The notes: a model not told the origin generated them from the letters alone. A stretch of DNA of 64,000 bases from Burkholderia sp. PAMC 26561 (GCF_001557535.2 NZ_CP014309.1:248001-312000); one strand, 5' to 3'; shown: positions 8,041 through 17,406, counted from the stretch's first letter. Numbers and translations are program-made.

Positions 8041-8268
8041 CTAGGTACATCCATCGATGAAATTTTTGTCGCACCACATTTCGGCGAAATTGCGGGCATA
8101 GCCGACCGCTTTTAACTCAGTCGCAAACGCTGGGGAACAACTCGTCTCGTGCAAGGTTTCCGGTTCTCGGCTCGATGACACTCGCGAAATCGCCGCGCGA
8201 CCAACGAAGTTTGTGCCGATCTGTTCGACAATGCATTCGATATTGAAGTCTCGGTAGACGAACTGCAT
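8041..8268 (-). CDS. Small hypothetical protein
   Basis: ATG 8268 is preceded by a near-perfect AAGGAGG, which decides the start over longer frames. The 75-residue product opens MQFVYRDFNIECIVEQIGTN followed by FVGRAAISR, a pattern of two beta strands seen in small Burkholderiales proteins of unknown function. Three cysteines (C12, one mid-protein, one near the end) are scattered and do not form a zinc motif. It runs convergent with the receiver gene ending at 8036 and divergent from the gene at 8334. Confidence 0.65.
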   Translation of the reverse strand: MQFVYRDFNIECIVEQIGTNFVGRAAISRVSSSREPETLHETSCSPAFATELKAVGYARNFAEMWCDKNFIDGCT

Positions 8269-8333
8269 ACGCCTCCTTCGTGTAACCTCAGCATGCAGGT
8301 CCGGTTTTCGGGGATGGTGAGTTAGGAACCTCA

Positions 8334-8582
8334 ATGAACCAACACCTCACCGACGATGATGCGTTCGTGCTGGCGTCCTGTATGTCCCACCAACTGGTGG
8401 CGGGGGCAACGATCTCTCCCCACGAAATTCAAATTCTGATCGAGCATCTGGATCAGGTCGGCGGGCTCAACCCGGCCGAGAAGACGACAGTTTTTCTCGC
8501 GCGTGAGGATTTGTTTTTTGGGCGTTACCGCGAGGCGGCAACGCGCATTAGCGAGTTGTTGCTGATTCCTCGACGCTTATAG
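8334..8582 (+). CDS. Small hypothetical protein
   Basis: An 82-residue helical protein (MNQHLTDDDAFVLASCMSHQ, then EIQILIEHLDQVGGLNPAEK) starting at ATG 8334. Its end overlaps by 6 nt the end of the convergent kinase gene. No domain was recognised. The all-helical, charged composition would suit a small regulatory or adaptor protein of the surrounding signalling cluster, but that is speculation. Confidence 0.55.
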   Translation: MNQHLTDDDAFVLASCMSHQLVAGATISPHEIQILIEHLDQVGGLNPAEKTTVFLAREDLFFGRYREAATRISELLLIPRRL

Positions 8583-9710
8583 AACCGGCATTGCATACCG
8601 GGGAAGGTCGATCGTGAAAATGCACCCAACGCCCGGTTTGTCCAGAGCGGTGAGCGTGCCGCCATAGGATTCGACATTTCGTCGGGCGATCGATAGGCCC
8701 AGTCCCAAGCCGCTCTTGTCGGTCGAGTGCTGCTTGAACGGTTGAAACAACAAGGCAACGCTTCCTGGCGGCAACCCCCCACAGTGGTCTTCTACGTTAA
8801 TTAAAATACGGTCCGCAACAGCATGGACCCGCAACATTACTTCGCTATGGGCATACGTAAATTTGAATGCGTTTTGCAGCAGGTTGCCCAGCGCGGCATA
8901 TAACAGATCCCGATCACCCTTAACGGCAAGCTGGGGCTCGACATGGGACACCGAGAACTTGCATCCTCTCACGCGCGCTGCGAGTTCCGCCGCATGCCGC
9001 ACCTCGACAATAAACTCCGCTATCGAAAACACGTCCGCAGAAACTGGATTCCCCGTCTTTTCTCGAACCTCATTCAGTGAACGATCAATGAGGTCGCGCA
9101 ATCCCGTCAAGCTTCGTTTTAACAGCGTCCCCGTCGCGCCTGAGAGCGTTAAATTTCCCGCATGGGCAGCATCAAAAGCGAGCGAGGCGGTGTTGAGATA
9201 ATTCCTGAGCTCGTGGGCGAAGAAGCCCGCCTGCTCGTTGGCTTCCAGGGTTTGCCTTTCAGCAGCAATATTATCGCGTTGGTAACCAAATTCGGTGACT
9301 GCGTCGGCAATAGCGTTGTCCAGGCAACGGTTGAGCGTCCTGAACTCATCCACTTCAAAGGGAGCATCGCGCTCGTAGGCGAGGTCGGTGATGGCTTGGC
9401 AAAGGTCGCCGTAGTCATGCACCACTTGGCTTACATTAAACCCGAGGTCAAGCAGGGCTCGACCATGCAGTGCCGCAGACGTACCCATTTCTGAGGTTAC
9501 GCCGCCGCCTGCTGGTCCAGAAATCGTGCGGCTATCCAGCGGTTCCGTCGTCTGCTCCACGCGCAGCGTTCTAATAAGCTGGTCTAAAAACAGCGGTACG
9601 CCATTTTTAATTTGCTCGACCGTCGCTTCACGCGCCGGTCTCAACGCCACTTTCGCTCGACACCGGGTAATGAGCTCAGCGCGGTTATTGAACAAAAAAT
9701 CGTGCATCAT
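8577..9710 (-). CDS. Histidine kinase with RsbR-like N-terminal domain
   Basis: The start is set at the second Met pair (MMHDFLFNNRAELITRCR) because the paralogue at 59823-60965 begins the same way. Residues about 1-150 are an RsbRD_N-type helical sensor domain (GVPLFLDQLIRTLR, VVHDYGDLCQAITDLAYERD). The kinase core has the H box FFAHELRNYLNTA, N box NLLQNAFKFTYA, G1 EDHCGGLPPGS and G2 SGLGLGLSIARRNVE. There is no transmembrane segment, so it is cytoplasmic. It autophosphorylates on the H-box His and should pass phosphate to a receiver; the receiver-only protein at 7605 is close by. The stimulus is unknown. Confidence 0.9.
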   Translation of the reverse strand: MMHDFLFNNRAELITRCRAKVALRPAREATVEQIKNGVPLFLDQLIRTLRVEQTTEPLDSRTISGPAGGGVTSEMGTSAALHGRALLDLGFNVSQVVHDYGDLCQAITDLAYERDAPFEVDEFRTLNRCLDNAIADAVTEFGYQRDNIAAERQTLEANEQAGFFAHELRNYLNTASLAFDAAHAGNLTLSGATGTLLKRSLTGLRDLIDRSLNEVREKTGNPVSADVFSIAEFIVEVRHAAELAARVRGCKFSVSHVEPQLAVKGDRDLLYAALGNLLQNAFKFTYAHSEVMLRVHAVADRILINVEDHCGGLPPGSVALLFQPFKQHSTDKSGLGLGLSIARRNVESYGGTLTALDKPGVGCIFTIDLPRYAMPVL

Positions 9711-10185
9711 CGGCAACACCCCACTTTTCTGCGGCTGTTCGGCCTAAGGCCGGTCTTCTGGCAAAAAAGGTGCGCTGCGGGCGCTGGGCGGCGCAGGCGT
9801 AGTGCGCGTTCCGTTATCAAAAAGCTGATGGGAAATGAACGCGCATCTGCTCAGTATGAGGCTTTTCGTCTAGCCTAATTTTAACAAGGGTCCCACTTAC
9901 GATCGGAACAGCGCAATCGCTGGCGATCGGGGCTTGCCGATCACATATGATCCCAACGTCGGCGTTGACATAACGCCTGATCTCGTAATGCGTCGCGACT
10001 GGCGGAAGTCGACCCCACAACCGTCATTGAACCCTGCGCCGCGTCAAGGGACGCAATCGAGGATATGCTTTCGTTCACTGTTTTAAGATGGTGAACAAAT
10101 TCGCGCCCAAAGCGGACGGCACGATCCCGACGGACATCACGATCAGCTAGACTCGGATTTAGATCCACTGATGTCAGCCACGCTT
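9711..10185. other. Inter-kinase gap with weak minus-strand open frames
   Basis: Two overlapping minus-strand frames (9941-10168 and 9817-10020) could be one small gene broken by a frameshift: the first opens with NPSLADRDVRRDRAVRFGRE and the second ends with a beta-rich stretch (IVSGTLVKIRLDEK). Phage-related small proteins can look like this, but the evidence is too thin for a gene call. Confidence 0.3.
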
Positions 10186-11730
10186 TCAGGCTCGATCGAG
10201 GATAGCCAACAGCTCTAGGTAATCGACCGGTTTCGTGAGATGCAGATCAAAACCCGCAGCTTCGGCGTTTATCTTGTCTTGCGGCTGGCCCCAGCCCGTC
10301 AGCGCGATCAACAAGACCTCACGCCCTTCGGGACGTTGGCGGATCTGCTCCGCCAGTTCGTACCCGTTGAGATCTGGCAAGCCAATGTCCAACAGGATGG
10401 CGTCTGCGGGCGACTCAAGCAGCAGCTTTAATCCAGTTGCCCCATTGTGTGCTGTTCGGACCTCGTGGCCGTCGGTATCGAGCAGCATCGCAAGACTCAG
10501 CGCTGCATCTTCGCTATCGTCAATGATCAGCACCCGCCTGTTTTTACGACCGGGGGGATCGGAGGTTGCGCCAGGCTGCGACGCATCATGCCGAGAAACT
10601 GATCTCGGCAGGCGAACGACGAATTCGCTTCCTTGCCCAATTCCTTTGCTCGAAGCGGTGACCGTACCGCCATGCCGCTCGATGAGGGACTCGACCAATG
10701 ACAATCCGATACCCAAACCACCTTGAGAGCGCGAAAGCCCGGGTTCCAGCTGCGCAAATATTCCGAAGATCGTCGGCAGATGCTCAGGCGACATGCCGAT
10801 TCCGTTATCGCGTACCGTCACAATCGCTACGTCACCGTCTCGGGCGACGCTGACTTCGATAGCGCCACCAGTCGGCGTGTACTTCGCTGCATTGTTCACC
10901 AGGTTCTGAAACACCTGGATTAGCCGCACAGGATCTGCGTCAAGCATGATGGGCTCGGCTGGCAGCGTCAACTTCAGGGTATGTGCCGACGCATCGATGA
11001 GGACGCGCGAACCCTCGATCGACTGCCGTATGACGTCGCCCAGATCCATACTCTGTCGCCGCAGTTCGAGCTTGCCTTCAACCACCCTCGATACTTCCAT
11101 CAGGTCATCGACGAGCCGTGCGATCTGACCGACTTGTCGTTCAAGCACGCCACGCGACCAAAGCACTTGAGGATCGACTAAATCCTTGTTCCGGAGCAGC
11201 TCTACGACTGCTTGGATCGGCGCCAACGGATTGCGTAACTCGTGGGCGAGCGTCGCGAGAAATTCATCTTTGCGGCGATTGATCAGTTGCAGCGCCTTTT
11301 CAGCCTGCTTTTTAGCCTCAAGTGCCTCTTCCGCCCTCAAACGCGTGGATAAAAGTTCCTGCTCGTATTTATCCCGGTCGGTGACGATCACAAAAGCGAA
11401 GTCGTCGTACTGCGCATCGCCATCGCCTCGGCGCAAGACGTTAATTAGCATGGGCACCTTGTGGCCGGCGCTGTGGCGAATGTCAAGCTTTACTTCCGCC
11501 ACTGAGCGCTGCATTAGCAGCAACGGTGCCCAATGCGTTTGATGGAAGACTTTACCGCCGATGGTCAGCAAATCCTGAATGCGGCGTCGACCTACGAGCT
11601 CCGTCGCTGCAAATCCGCACCAACTGCAAAACGTCGCATTGGCACGGACAATGGTGCCGTCGATCCGGGTGGTGACGAGACCGCAGGGTGCGTGTTCGTA
11701 TGCTTGCTCGAACGAATTAAGCGTCTGCAT
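10186..11730 (-). CDS. PAS-domain hybrid sensor histidine kinase
   Basis: A 514-residue soluble hybrid kinase. An N-terminal PAS domain (FEQAYEHAPCGLVTTRIDG, ANATFCSWCGFAATEL; residues about 8-125) is followed by a coiled coil (RAEEALEAKKQAEKAL) and the H box KDEFLATLAHELRNPLAP. The ATPase domain has NLVNNAAKYT, VRDNGIGM and GGLGIGLSLVESL. A C-terminal REC domain has its phospho-Asp in AILLDIGLPDLNGYE and Lys in HLTKPVDY. It starts 12 bp after the stop of the RsbQ-like hydrolase gene, so the two are one operon. By analogy with Bacillus RsbQ-RsbP, the PAS domain is the likely recipient of the hydrolase's signal. Confidence 0.92.
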   Translation of the reverse strand: MQTLNSFEQAYEHAPCGLVTTRIDGTIVRANATFCSWCGFAATELVGRRRIQDLLTIGGKVFHQTHWAPLLLMQRSVAEVKLDIRHSAGHKVPMLINVLRRGDGDAQYDDFAFVIVTDRDKYEQELLSTRLRAEEALEAKKQAEKALQLINRRKDEFLATLAHELRNPLAPIQAVVELLRNKDLVDPQVLWSRGVLERQVGQIARLVDDLMEVSRVVEGKLELRRQSMDLGDVIRQSIEGSRVLIDASAHTLKLTLPAEPIMLDADPVRLIQVFQNLVNNAAKYTPTGGAIEVSVARDGDVAIVTVRDNGIGMSPEHLPTIFGIFAQLEPGLSRSQGGLGIGLSLVESLIERHGGTVTASSKGIGQGSEFVVRLPRSVSRHDASQPGATSDPPGRKNRRVLIIDDSEDAALSLAMLLDTDGHEVRTAHNGATGLKLLLESPADAILLDIGLPDLNGYELAEQIRQRPEGREVLLIALTGWGQPQDKINAEAAGFDLHLTKPVDYLELLAILDRA

Positions 11731-11742
11731 CAGGTCGCCTGT

Positions 11743-12546
11743 TCACAAGCCGAGGCCTGCCAGAAAGGCTTCGGTTGCATCTTTGCTTGGACCCGGAGCA
11801 CTTAGGTGTGGGCAGTGGCCGACGTTCTGAACCACGCTCAGGCTGCTGCCGACGATCCGCTCGTGCATATATTGCCCGACGCCCACAGGCGCAAGCAGAT
11901 CGTCGTCTGATTGTATTATCAGCGTAGGCGTAGTCACTTTCGACAACTCCGCACGGTGATCGGCAAGGAACGTCACGCGTGCAAAATGCTTGGCGATTTC
12001 AGGGTTTGTGCGACAAAAGCTGTTGGTCAGTTCTTCGCCCATCTCGGGGCCGTTCGAGGCCCCCATGATGGCAGGTGCCATCGTGCTCGACCAGCCCAAG
12101 TAGTTGCTTTCCAGTGTTTGCAGCAGTTCGTCGATGTCAGCGCGTGCGAAGCCGCCGACATATTCGCCGTCGTTGATAAACGAGGGCGAAGGCCCGATCA
12201 TGACGTTAGCTGCGAACTTGTCCGGCATCTCGATCGCAGCGAGCATGCCGATCATTGCGCTGACCGAGTGTCCAACGTAAATCACCGGGCCAGTTGCGAA
12301 TTCCTCGACGATCTCCAGCACGTCTGATGCGTAACCGTGAAGAGACCCGTACTTGGCACGGTTGTAGGCTGCGAGGTCGGAATCGCCGCCGCCCACGAGG
12401 TCAAACAAAATGACCTGATATCGGGCAGCGAAGCTCGGTGCAAAAAGGCGCCACATATTTTGGTCGCAGCCAAATCCATGCGCGAAAACAATCGTAGAGG
12501 GCCCGTCGCCCTTGACGTGTACGTTGTTGCGAGATTGGATGCTCAT
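11743..12546 (-). CDS. rsbQ: RsbQ-like alpha/beta hydrolase (energy-stress / KAI2-type)
   Basis: The 267-residue protein matches RsbQ across its length: RNNVHVKGDGPSTIVFAHGF, GCDQNMWR, VILFDLVGGGDSDLAAYN, a nucleophile elbow VIYVGHSVSAMIG (Ser), the aspartate segment TLIIQSDDDLLAPV, and the catalytic His in VGHCPHLSAP. RsbQ in B. subtilis activates the PAS phosphatase RsbP, and plant KAI2/D14 receptors share the fold. Here it directly precedes a PAS hybrid kinase instead of a phosphatase. The hydrolase would supply a small hydrophobic cue or protein contact to that PAS domain; the ligand is unknown. Confidence 0.88.
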   Translation of the reverse strand: MSIQSRNNVHVKGDGPSTIVFAHGFGCDQNMWRLFAPSFAARYQVILFDLVGGGDSDLAAYNRAKYGSLHGYASDVLEIVEEFATGPVIYVGHSVSAMIGMLAAIEMPDKFAANVMIGPSPSFINDGEYVGGFARADIDELLQTLESNYLGWSSTMAPAIMGASNGPEMGEELTNSFCRTNPEIAKHFARVTFLADHRAELSKVTTPTLIIQSDDDLLAPVGVGQYMHERIVGSSLSVVQNVGHCPHLSAPGPSKDATEAFLAGLGL

Positions 12547-12763
12547 CGATGGACCTCAGGACTGTGCTCTATTGTTTCACATTAACAGGCCGTGATTTTT
12601 ACCGGGCCGTAATTTGATGGAATTGCTGAAAGCAGCTGCCGAATTGCTCGTCAATCGTCTCCGTATCTTGCTGCTGGCCTCGAGTAGATATCCTCACTGG
12701 GGTTCCTGGGTCTCCAAATTGCTGAAACTACGTATGAAACGTAACGTCTGCTGGAGATGTTGT

Positions 12764-13198
12764 ATGAACTGGGAAACCGCACGAAACCACATATGGACCG
12801 AGCGCCGAGTAAGCGCTGCAGGCTCGCGCCTTCGTGTGCTAGTGGTAGACGACAATCAAAACGCGGCGGATGCATTGGCGATGTATTTGCATCTGGAGGT
12901 CCTCGATATCCGGACCGCCTACGGAGGACGGCAGGCGGTTGATGTAGCCATAACGTGGACGCCGCATCTCATCTTGATGGATATTTCGACGCCGGGATGC
13001 ACGGGTTTCGAAGCGGCTTTAGTGATTCGCCGAGATACAAAAACGAGTCATATCGCGATCGTTGCCTTTACTGCGTTGGACGAGACCGAAGTGCGACGTC
13101 ATCTCATGGACCACGAGTTTGATGCCTATTGCCAAAAAGGTCAGCCGCCCAGCGAACTCGTTGCATTGCTAAAACAGCTGACGGTAGATCCCACCTGA
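12764..13198 (+). CDS. Receiver-domain-only response regulator (paralogue of 7605-8036)
   Basis: ATG 12764 (MNWETARNHIWTERR) gives about 144 residues; an upstream in-frame ATG at 12614 would add 50 basic, poorly protein-like residues. REC residues are intact: VLVVDDNQNAADALAMYL, phospho-Asp in LILMDISTPGCTGFE, Thr in VAFTALDETEV, Lys in AYCQKGQPPSE. The segments around them are nearly the same as in the regulator at 7605. It is divergent from rsbQ and could receive phosphate from the hybrid kinase or an RsbR-type kinase. No output domain. Confidence 0.88.
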   Translation: MNWETARNHIWTERRVSAAGSRLRVLVVDDNQNAADALAMYLHLEVLDIRTAYGGRQAVDVAITWTPHLILMDISTPGCTGFEAALVIRRDTKTSHIAIVAFTALDETEVRRHLMDHEFDAYCQKGQPPSELVALLKQLTVDPT

Positions 13199-13364
13199 CG
13201 CTGCTAGGGACGTTTTTAGTCGAGTTTAAGTACGTCGCGACGCGTGCTGCAACGCATATCGACCTGAGAAAACCCTTCATGGGCTCACCGTAGCGATGTG
13301 CCATGCCGTCGGCATGCAACTTAGTGGAATTGCTTACGCCGTTCAGTGAGCAATATGCACGCTG

Positions 13365-13790
13365 CTACGGGCGCTGCGCGATCGCGTCCGCGCAAATGGC
13401 CAAGACGCGCTGAACCATGGTGCTTGATAGATTCAACGCCATATCTCCCGTGAACAATGCTTGAACGTGTGCCTGCCGGATCACGACCTTGGCTTTGAAC
13501 AGGTCGCGTCTCGCGAGTCGTAGTGCGAGTTGCCCCAGGTTGACTCGCTCAAGCCACGGCATCTTTACAGCGTTTCGTCTGAGCCAGAGCCGGCAACTCT
13601 CGACCACGTGGTCGACCCGCCATTCACTAGTCAAGCTATGCGACGCTGCCGCGGTCACGACCAGGAAGCACAACAATTCTGCGCGCCGTTCATTCTCTAC
13701 AAAACATGCAACTCCTCGTCTAGCGTTTTCTGTTGGCCTTGCATCGCTTGGGTCATGCGCTGACTGCACCTGATCGCGGTGCCAATGCAA
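13365..13790 (-). CDS. Hypothetical protein, paralogue of 38230-38637
   Basis: About 141 codons; the first 30 residues are poor and the true start is probably further in, near the VENERRAELLCFLV segment. The core (ASHSLTSEWRVDHVVESCRL, WLRRN, then LERVNLGQLALRLARRDL) is clearly homologous to the protein at 38230-38637, with the same order of conserved W, H, ES and WL residues. The family is unknown to me. Two copies 25 kb apart, each alone between mobile or regulatory genes, suggest an accessory gene. Confidence 0.55.
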   Translation of the reverse strand: MHWHRDQVQSAHDPSDARPTENARRGVACFVENERRAELLCFLVVTAAASHSLTSEWRVDHVVESCRLWLRRNAVKMPWLERVNLGQLALRLARRDLFKAKVVIRQAHVQALFTGDMALNLSSTMVQRVLAICADAIAQRP

Positions 13791-14049
13791 CTTCCGTCAC
13801 ACCCGTCGCAATAGTGACGATCGCGCACGTCCTCCCCTTCCACACGTTGTAGTGGTCGCTTGGCGGCGTTCCGACCGTGCGCCCGTTTTCACGTGCGTAA
13901 AACGTCGGCTCGCCGCTCTTCCCGCGAGACACCGCTTCGTCCACCGAGTCGCCAAAGGCCGCTCGCAGCTCCGCTACAAAGGCCGCCATCTTCGGCATAG
14001 GATGCGTTCGCCGAACAAGCATATCCATAACAGCCTCCGTAATCGACAA
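13753..14049 (-). CDS. Small hypothetical protein
   Basis: A 98-residue product from ATG 14049. KMAAFVAELRAAFGDSVDEA is helical and is followed by GKSGEPTFYARENGRTVGT, a compact strand-turn segment seen in small Burkholderiales proteins. It is divergent from umuD, and its start is 41 bp from the LexA box at 14090-14105, so it could share SOS control. It overlaps by 38 nt the longest version of the next gene. Confidence 0.6.
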   Translation of the reverse strand: MSITEAVMDMLVRRTHPMPKMAAFVAELRAAFGDSVDEAVSRGKSGEPTFYARENGRTVGTPPSDHYNVWKGRTCAIVTIATGVTEVALAPRSGAVSA

Positions 14050-14089
14050 AAAAGGGGCAATTCAGCGTTTCAAAACCCGTTATAGAATA

Positions 14090-14105
14090 CTGTACATCCA
14101 TACAG
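14090..14105. promoter_or_regulatory. LexA (SOS) box upstream of umuDC
   Basis: The sequence ctgtacatccatacag has the CTG-N10-CAG form of the proteobacterial LexA operator. It lies 12 bp upstream of the umuD start and 40 bp from the divergent gene start at 14049. LexA should repress umuDC until DNA damage. Its reverse complement is identical to the box at 20374-20389. Confidence 0.9.
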
Positions 14106-14117
14106 TGTTGTCTGTCC

Positions 14118-14561
14118 ATGAGCCGCCCGATCCCTATCACCGCCGACGCCGCAGGCTCATTTCTCATCGAAGTGCTGGCGAAGGTGCCGGCGGGATTTCC
14201 CAGTCCTGCGCAGGACCATACGCAAAAGCGCATCGATCTTAATGACGTGCTGGTGCTCAATCCGATCGCAACTTTTCTGTTCCAAGTCGAAGGCGATTCG
14301 ATGATCGATGCCAGGATCTTTGACGGCGACCGGCTCATCGTTGACCGTTCAATCGAGCCGGTGCATGGTCGAGTGGTCCTTGCCTGCGTCGATGATGAGT
14401 TCACGGTCAAGCGCTTGTACAAACGCTCGGGTGTCATTCGTCTGCATGCCGCGAACCCGCTCTATCCCCCGATCACGTTCGTCGAAGGGCAGGAGATGAG
14501 CGTATGGGGTGTGGTCACGTGGAATTTGCGTCAGCTTTTGCATCCGCAGAAACGTCGATGA
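14118..14561 (+). CDS. umuD: UmuD, SOS mutagenesis protein (S24 peptidase)
   Basis: The 147-residue product has the family's usual size. The self-cleavage region is [13 protein letters not shown], where the scissile bond falls before the glycine (Ala-Gly here, Cys-Gly in E. coli). The nucleophile Ser is in [15 protein letters not shown] and the catalytic Lys in [11 protein letters not shown]. RecA filaments stimulate self-cleavage to UmuD', which joins UmuC to form DNA polymerase V. The stop overlaps the umuC start by 4 nt (ATGA). A LexA box is 12 bp upstream. Confidence 0.95.
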   Translation: MSRPIPITADAAGSFLIEVLAKVPAGFPSPAQDHTQKRIDLNDVLVLNPIATFLFQVEGDSMIDARIFDGDRLIVDRSIEPVHGRVVLACVDDEFTVKRLYKRSGVIRLHAANPLYPPITFVEGQEMSVWGVVTWNLRQLLHPQKRR

Positions 14562-15829
14562 CCACCTTTGCCCTGATCGACGGCAATAATTTTTACGTGT
14601 CATGCGAGCGGTGTTTCAAGCCGTCACTCGTTGGAAAACCTGTTGTCGTGCTCAGCAACAACGACGGGTGCGCGGTCGCGAGATCGCAGGAAGCGAAAGA
14701 CCTGAAAGTGGGAATGGGGCAGCCGTATTTCCAGATTCGCGACCTCGAGCGCACCAACGGACTTATCGCACTCAGCTCAAATTACGCGCTGTATGCCGAT
14801 CTCAGCGACCGCATGATGTCAGTGATCGGCCAGTATTCGCCCGTCCAAGAGATCTATTCGATCGATGAATGTTTTCTCGACCTGGGCGGATTTCGCTGTG
14901 ACCTGACGACCTATGGCCCTCAGATACGCGCCCAGGTGCTGCAGTGGATCGGCATTCCCACGTGCATCGGCATCGGTCCCACAAAGACGCTCGCGAAAAT
15001 GGCGAACCACATCGCGAAGAAGAATGTGGGGCGCCTATGGCATGGGGTATGTGATATCGGAATACTGACGGCAGAAGAGCGCGACAACATCTTTGCGAGC
15101 GTGGACGTTGGCGAGGTCTGGGGCGTCGGTCGCAAGATCGGCGCGCGTCTGCATGAGATGGGTGTCGAAACGGTGCTGCAATTCAAACGCGTGAGTCCTT
15201 CGTTCATCCGAAAGCAGTTTTCCGTAGTGCTCGAGCGGACTTTGCTCGAGCTCAATGGCATCGCGTGCTATGGGTTTGAAGATGCGGGGCAGCCGCAAAA
15301 GCAAGTGCTTTGCTCGCGCAGCTTCGGTCATGTCGTCTATACACTCGATGAGCTGACGCAGGCCGTCACGCAATTTGTCGCGACAGCGGCCGAGCGATTG
15401 CGTCGGCAAGCGTTGCACGCCAATCAGGTCCAGGTTTTCATTCGCACAAGTCCGTTCAAACGCGACGACCCGCAATACAGCCGCGCCATCAATGTCCCGC
15501 TCGTTTCACCCACGTCGGACACGTTGACGTTGGTCGACTTGGCGTTGTTCGGACTGCGTCAGATCTATCGGGAGGGTTTCCGGTATGCGAAGGCCGGGGT
15601 GCTGCTTCACGAATTGCAATCGATCTCAATTGAGCAAGGCGAGCTCTTCGGTCGCGATGCCAGTCGGCAAGCGAAGATGATGGTTGCACTTGATGCGATC
15701 AACGACAAGTACGGACGTGGGACATTGAAGGTCGGCGCGGTTGAGCAGCGCAGAACATGGCACATGAATCAGGACAGGCGCAGTCCCGCGTACACGTCTG
15801 ACTGGGCAGCACTTCCCATTGTGCGATAG
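14558..15829 (+). CDS. umuC: UmuC, Y-family DNA polymerase V subunit
   Basis: From ATG 14558 ([18 protein letters not shown]) the product is 423 residues, normal for UmuC. Palm motifs include [10 protein letters not shown] (first metal-binding Asp) and [13 protein letters not shown] (S-[IV]-D-E with the catalytic Asp/Glu). The HhH region [20 protein letters not shown] and little-finger segments follow, and the C-terminal tail has [16 protein letters not shown]. With UmuD' it performs translesion synthesis. It is the second gene of the LexA-controlled operon. Confidence 0.96.
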   Translation: MTTFALIDGNNFYVSCERCFKPSLVGKPVVVLSNNDGCAVARSQEAKDLKVGMGQPYFQIRDLERTNGLIALSSNYALYADLSDRMMSVIGQYSPVQEIYSIDECFLDLGGFRCDLTTYGPQIRAQVLQWIGIPTCIGIGPTKTLAKMANHIAKKNVGRLWHGVCDIGILTAEERDNIFASVDVGEVWGVGRKIGARLHEMGVETVLQFKRVSPSFIRKQFSVVLERTLLELNGIACYGFEDAGQPQKQVLCSRSFGHVVYTLDELTQAVTQFVATAAERLRRQALHANQVQVFIRTSPFKRDDPQYSRAINVPLVSPTSDTLTLVDLALFGLRQIYREGFRYAKAGVLLHELQSISIEQGELFGRDASRQAKMMVALDAINDKYGRGTLKVGAVEQRRTWHMNQDRRSPAYTSDWAALPIVR

Positions 15830-15831
15830 GA

Positions 15832-15868
15832 CTGGTCGGTGGAGAAGGGTGATCACCTCTTCGACCAG
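15832..15868. repeat. Long imperfect inverted repeat after umuC
   Basis: Starting 3 bp after the umuC stop, ctggtcg pairs with cgaccag across 37 bp, and the interior around gatc is also partly self-complementary. There is no T-run, so it is not a classical intrinsic terminator. It could be a transcript-end hairpin or a binding site controlling the SRAP gene that follows. Confidence 0.4.
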
Positions 15869-15921
15869 CGCTGGTCACGCGGGTATCATGGTTCACGAAC
15901 AGGAGATGGAGAGCATTCGTC

Positions 15922-16881
15922 ATGTGTTACTCGGCTCAGATCACCGCGGACTATCGCAAATACGTGCACGTCTATGGCGCGGACATTGACATCGATGAAT
16001 TCTTTCGACTGTTTTGGGACCGCCGAAGTGGCAGCAAATCGAAAATTCCCAAGGGAATGGAAGTGCCTTTCCTGCTGCCGCAAAACGATGCAGAAGCGCG
16101 TATCAAAGAAGCAATCGTCGAGTTTTCAGCTGATCAAATGACGAAGCTCGAAGAGGACTTGTTTAAACAACGCACACGCTTGGCCGACGCCGAGCGTACG
16201 CTGCTGACAAAGACCACCAAAGCGGCGACCGAAAGCCAGCGGATTGCGATCGACAAGATCGCTTGGATCCGCGGCAAGCTGGAGGACATCAACCGCACCG
16301 AACTGAAGGATCGTGACTCACGGATCTTTCCTGGGCAATACGCGCCGGTGATGGTTGTCGAAAATGGTCAGCTTGTGGTGAAGCCAATGCGTTATCAATG
16401 TCGTCCCGCCGGCAAGCCGGCGTTCTACGACACCAAGTACCCCGGAACGTACAACGCGAGACGAGACAACCTCGAAGGGTTCTGGAAGGGGCTCTTCGGA
16501 TACACACATGGCGTGATGCTAGTGAGCGCGTTTTATGAAAACGTACCGCGTCACCGTGTCGAGGCTCGTGAGTTGGCTGAAGGCGAGAAAGAAGAAAACC
16601 TTGTGCTCGAGTTCAAGCCCAATCCGCCGCGGGACATGCTGATCGCTTGCCTTTGGTCGAAGTGGACAGGCAAAGGTGAGCCGGATCTGTTGTCGTTTGC
16701 GGCCGTCACCGACGATCCCCCTGCGGAAATCGCCCTTGCTGGCCACGACCGCTGTATCGTCCCGATCAAGCCTGAGAACATAAACGCCTGGCTCAATCCG
16801 GACCCGGCTAACCTTGCGGCTCAGTACGCCATTCTCGACGATCGTCATCAGCCGTATTACGAGTATCGGCTTGCAGCTTGA
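15922..16881 (+). CDS. SRAP-domain protein (YedK/HMCES family), abasic-site DNA-protein crosslinker
   Basis: The 319-residue product starts MCYSAQITADYRKY. Removal of Met exposes Cys2, the residue that crosslinks abasic sites in ssDNA in the SRAP family. The other active-site motifs appear in order: YNARRDNLEG (Asn), VSAFYENV (Glu) and GHDRCIVPIKPENI (His). An insert rich in charged residues (about 70-125) makes it longer than YedK (about 220). It follows umuDC by 92 bp on the same strand, giving two damage-tolerance functions side by side. I see no LexA box of its own. Confidence 0.85.
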   Translation: MCYSAQITADYRKYVHVYGADIDIDEFFRLFWDRRSGSKSKIPKGMEVPFLLPQNDAEARIKEAIVEFSADQMTKLEEDLFKQRTRLADAERTLLTKTTKAATESQRIAIDKIAWIRGKLEDINRTELKDRDSRIFPGQYAPVMVVENGQLVVKPMRYQCRPAGKPAFYDTKYPGTYNARRDNLEGFWKGLFGYTHGVMLVSAFYENVPRHRVEARELAEGEKEENLVLEFKPNPPRDMLIACLWSKWTGKGEPDLLSFAAVTDDPPAEIALAGHDRCIVPIKPENINAWLNPDPANLAAQYAILDDRHQPYYEYRLAA

Positions 16882-17004
16882 GCCGAGGAGAACCGCGAAT
16901 ACGTTCGGTGAGCGTAGACGCATAGATCGCCACTCGAACCTCCATTCAGAAGGCCGACTAGGTTCACCGAGTGAAGTTAACAGCAGCGTGGCTGCGGGAT
17001 ACGT

Positions 17005-17406
17005 TCAAGAGCGAGCACGTCTGATTGCTTCCACTGCCGTCGCGCTGGCGAGGTCCGCGTAGAGTTCGGCCCACTTGCCAAGGAGCGATGAATCGTCGGT
17101 GAGGAACAGGGGGTGTTCAGCCCATACACTGACCAATGGTCCCTTCCAACCCAGTTCGAAAATACGAAGATCTTCGTCGTCACTCACGCCCGAATCGACC
17201 AGGTCGACGAAGGACGCGAGGTTGTACAAATAGACTTCGGGCGGCTCGATGTCAAAGAGCGCCGCAAGTACAGATGTCGCCCGCTTGGACGCAGCTTCTC
17301 GGCTGCCGGCCATCAGGAAGACGATGCGTTCCTCGTTACTGTTGGGCTTACCGTATATCACACGGTATAGGGATGTCCTGCACCGATTGCTCAATTGCGT
17401 GCTCAT
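17005..17406 (-). CDS. Hypothetical protein
   Basis: A 133-residue soluble protein from ATG 17406. Notable segments are RVIYGKPNSNEERIVFLMAG, ATSVLAALFDIEPPEVYLYN and LGKWAELYADLASATAVEAI. Composition and predicted alternation of strand and helix look like a real folded protein. I recognise no family. It is convergent with the SRAP gene and divergent from hns. Confidence 0.6.
   Translation of the reverse strand: MSTQLSNRCRTSLYRVIYGKPNSNEERIVFLMAGSREAASKRATSVLAALFDIEPPEVYLYNLASFVDLVDSGVSDDEDLRIFELGWKGPLVSVWAEHPLFLTDDSSLLGKWAELYADLASATAVEAIRRARS

Noticed and set aside
9817..10168. Small minus-strand frames between two kinases
   Set aside because: Could be a broken small gene, but no conserved motif supports a call.
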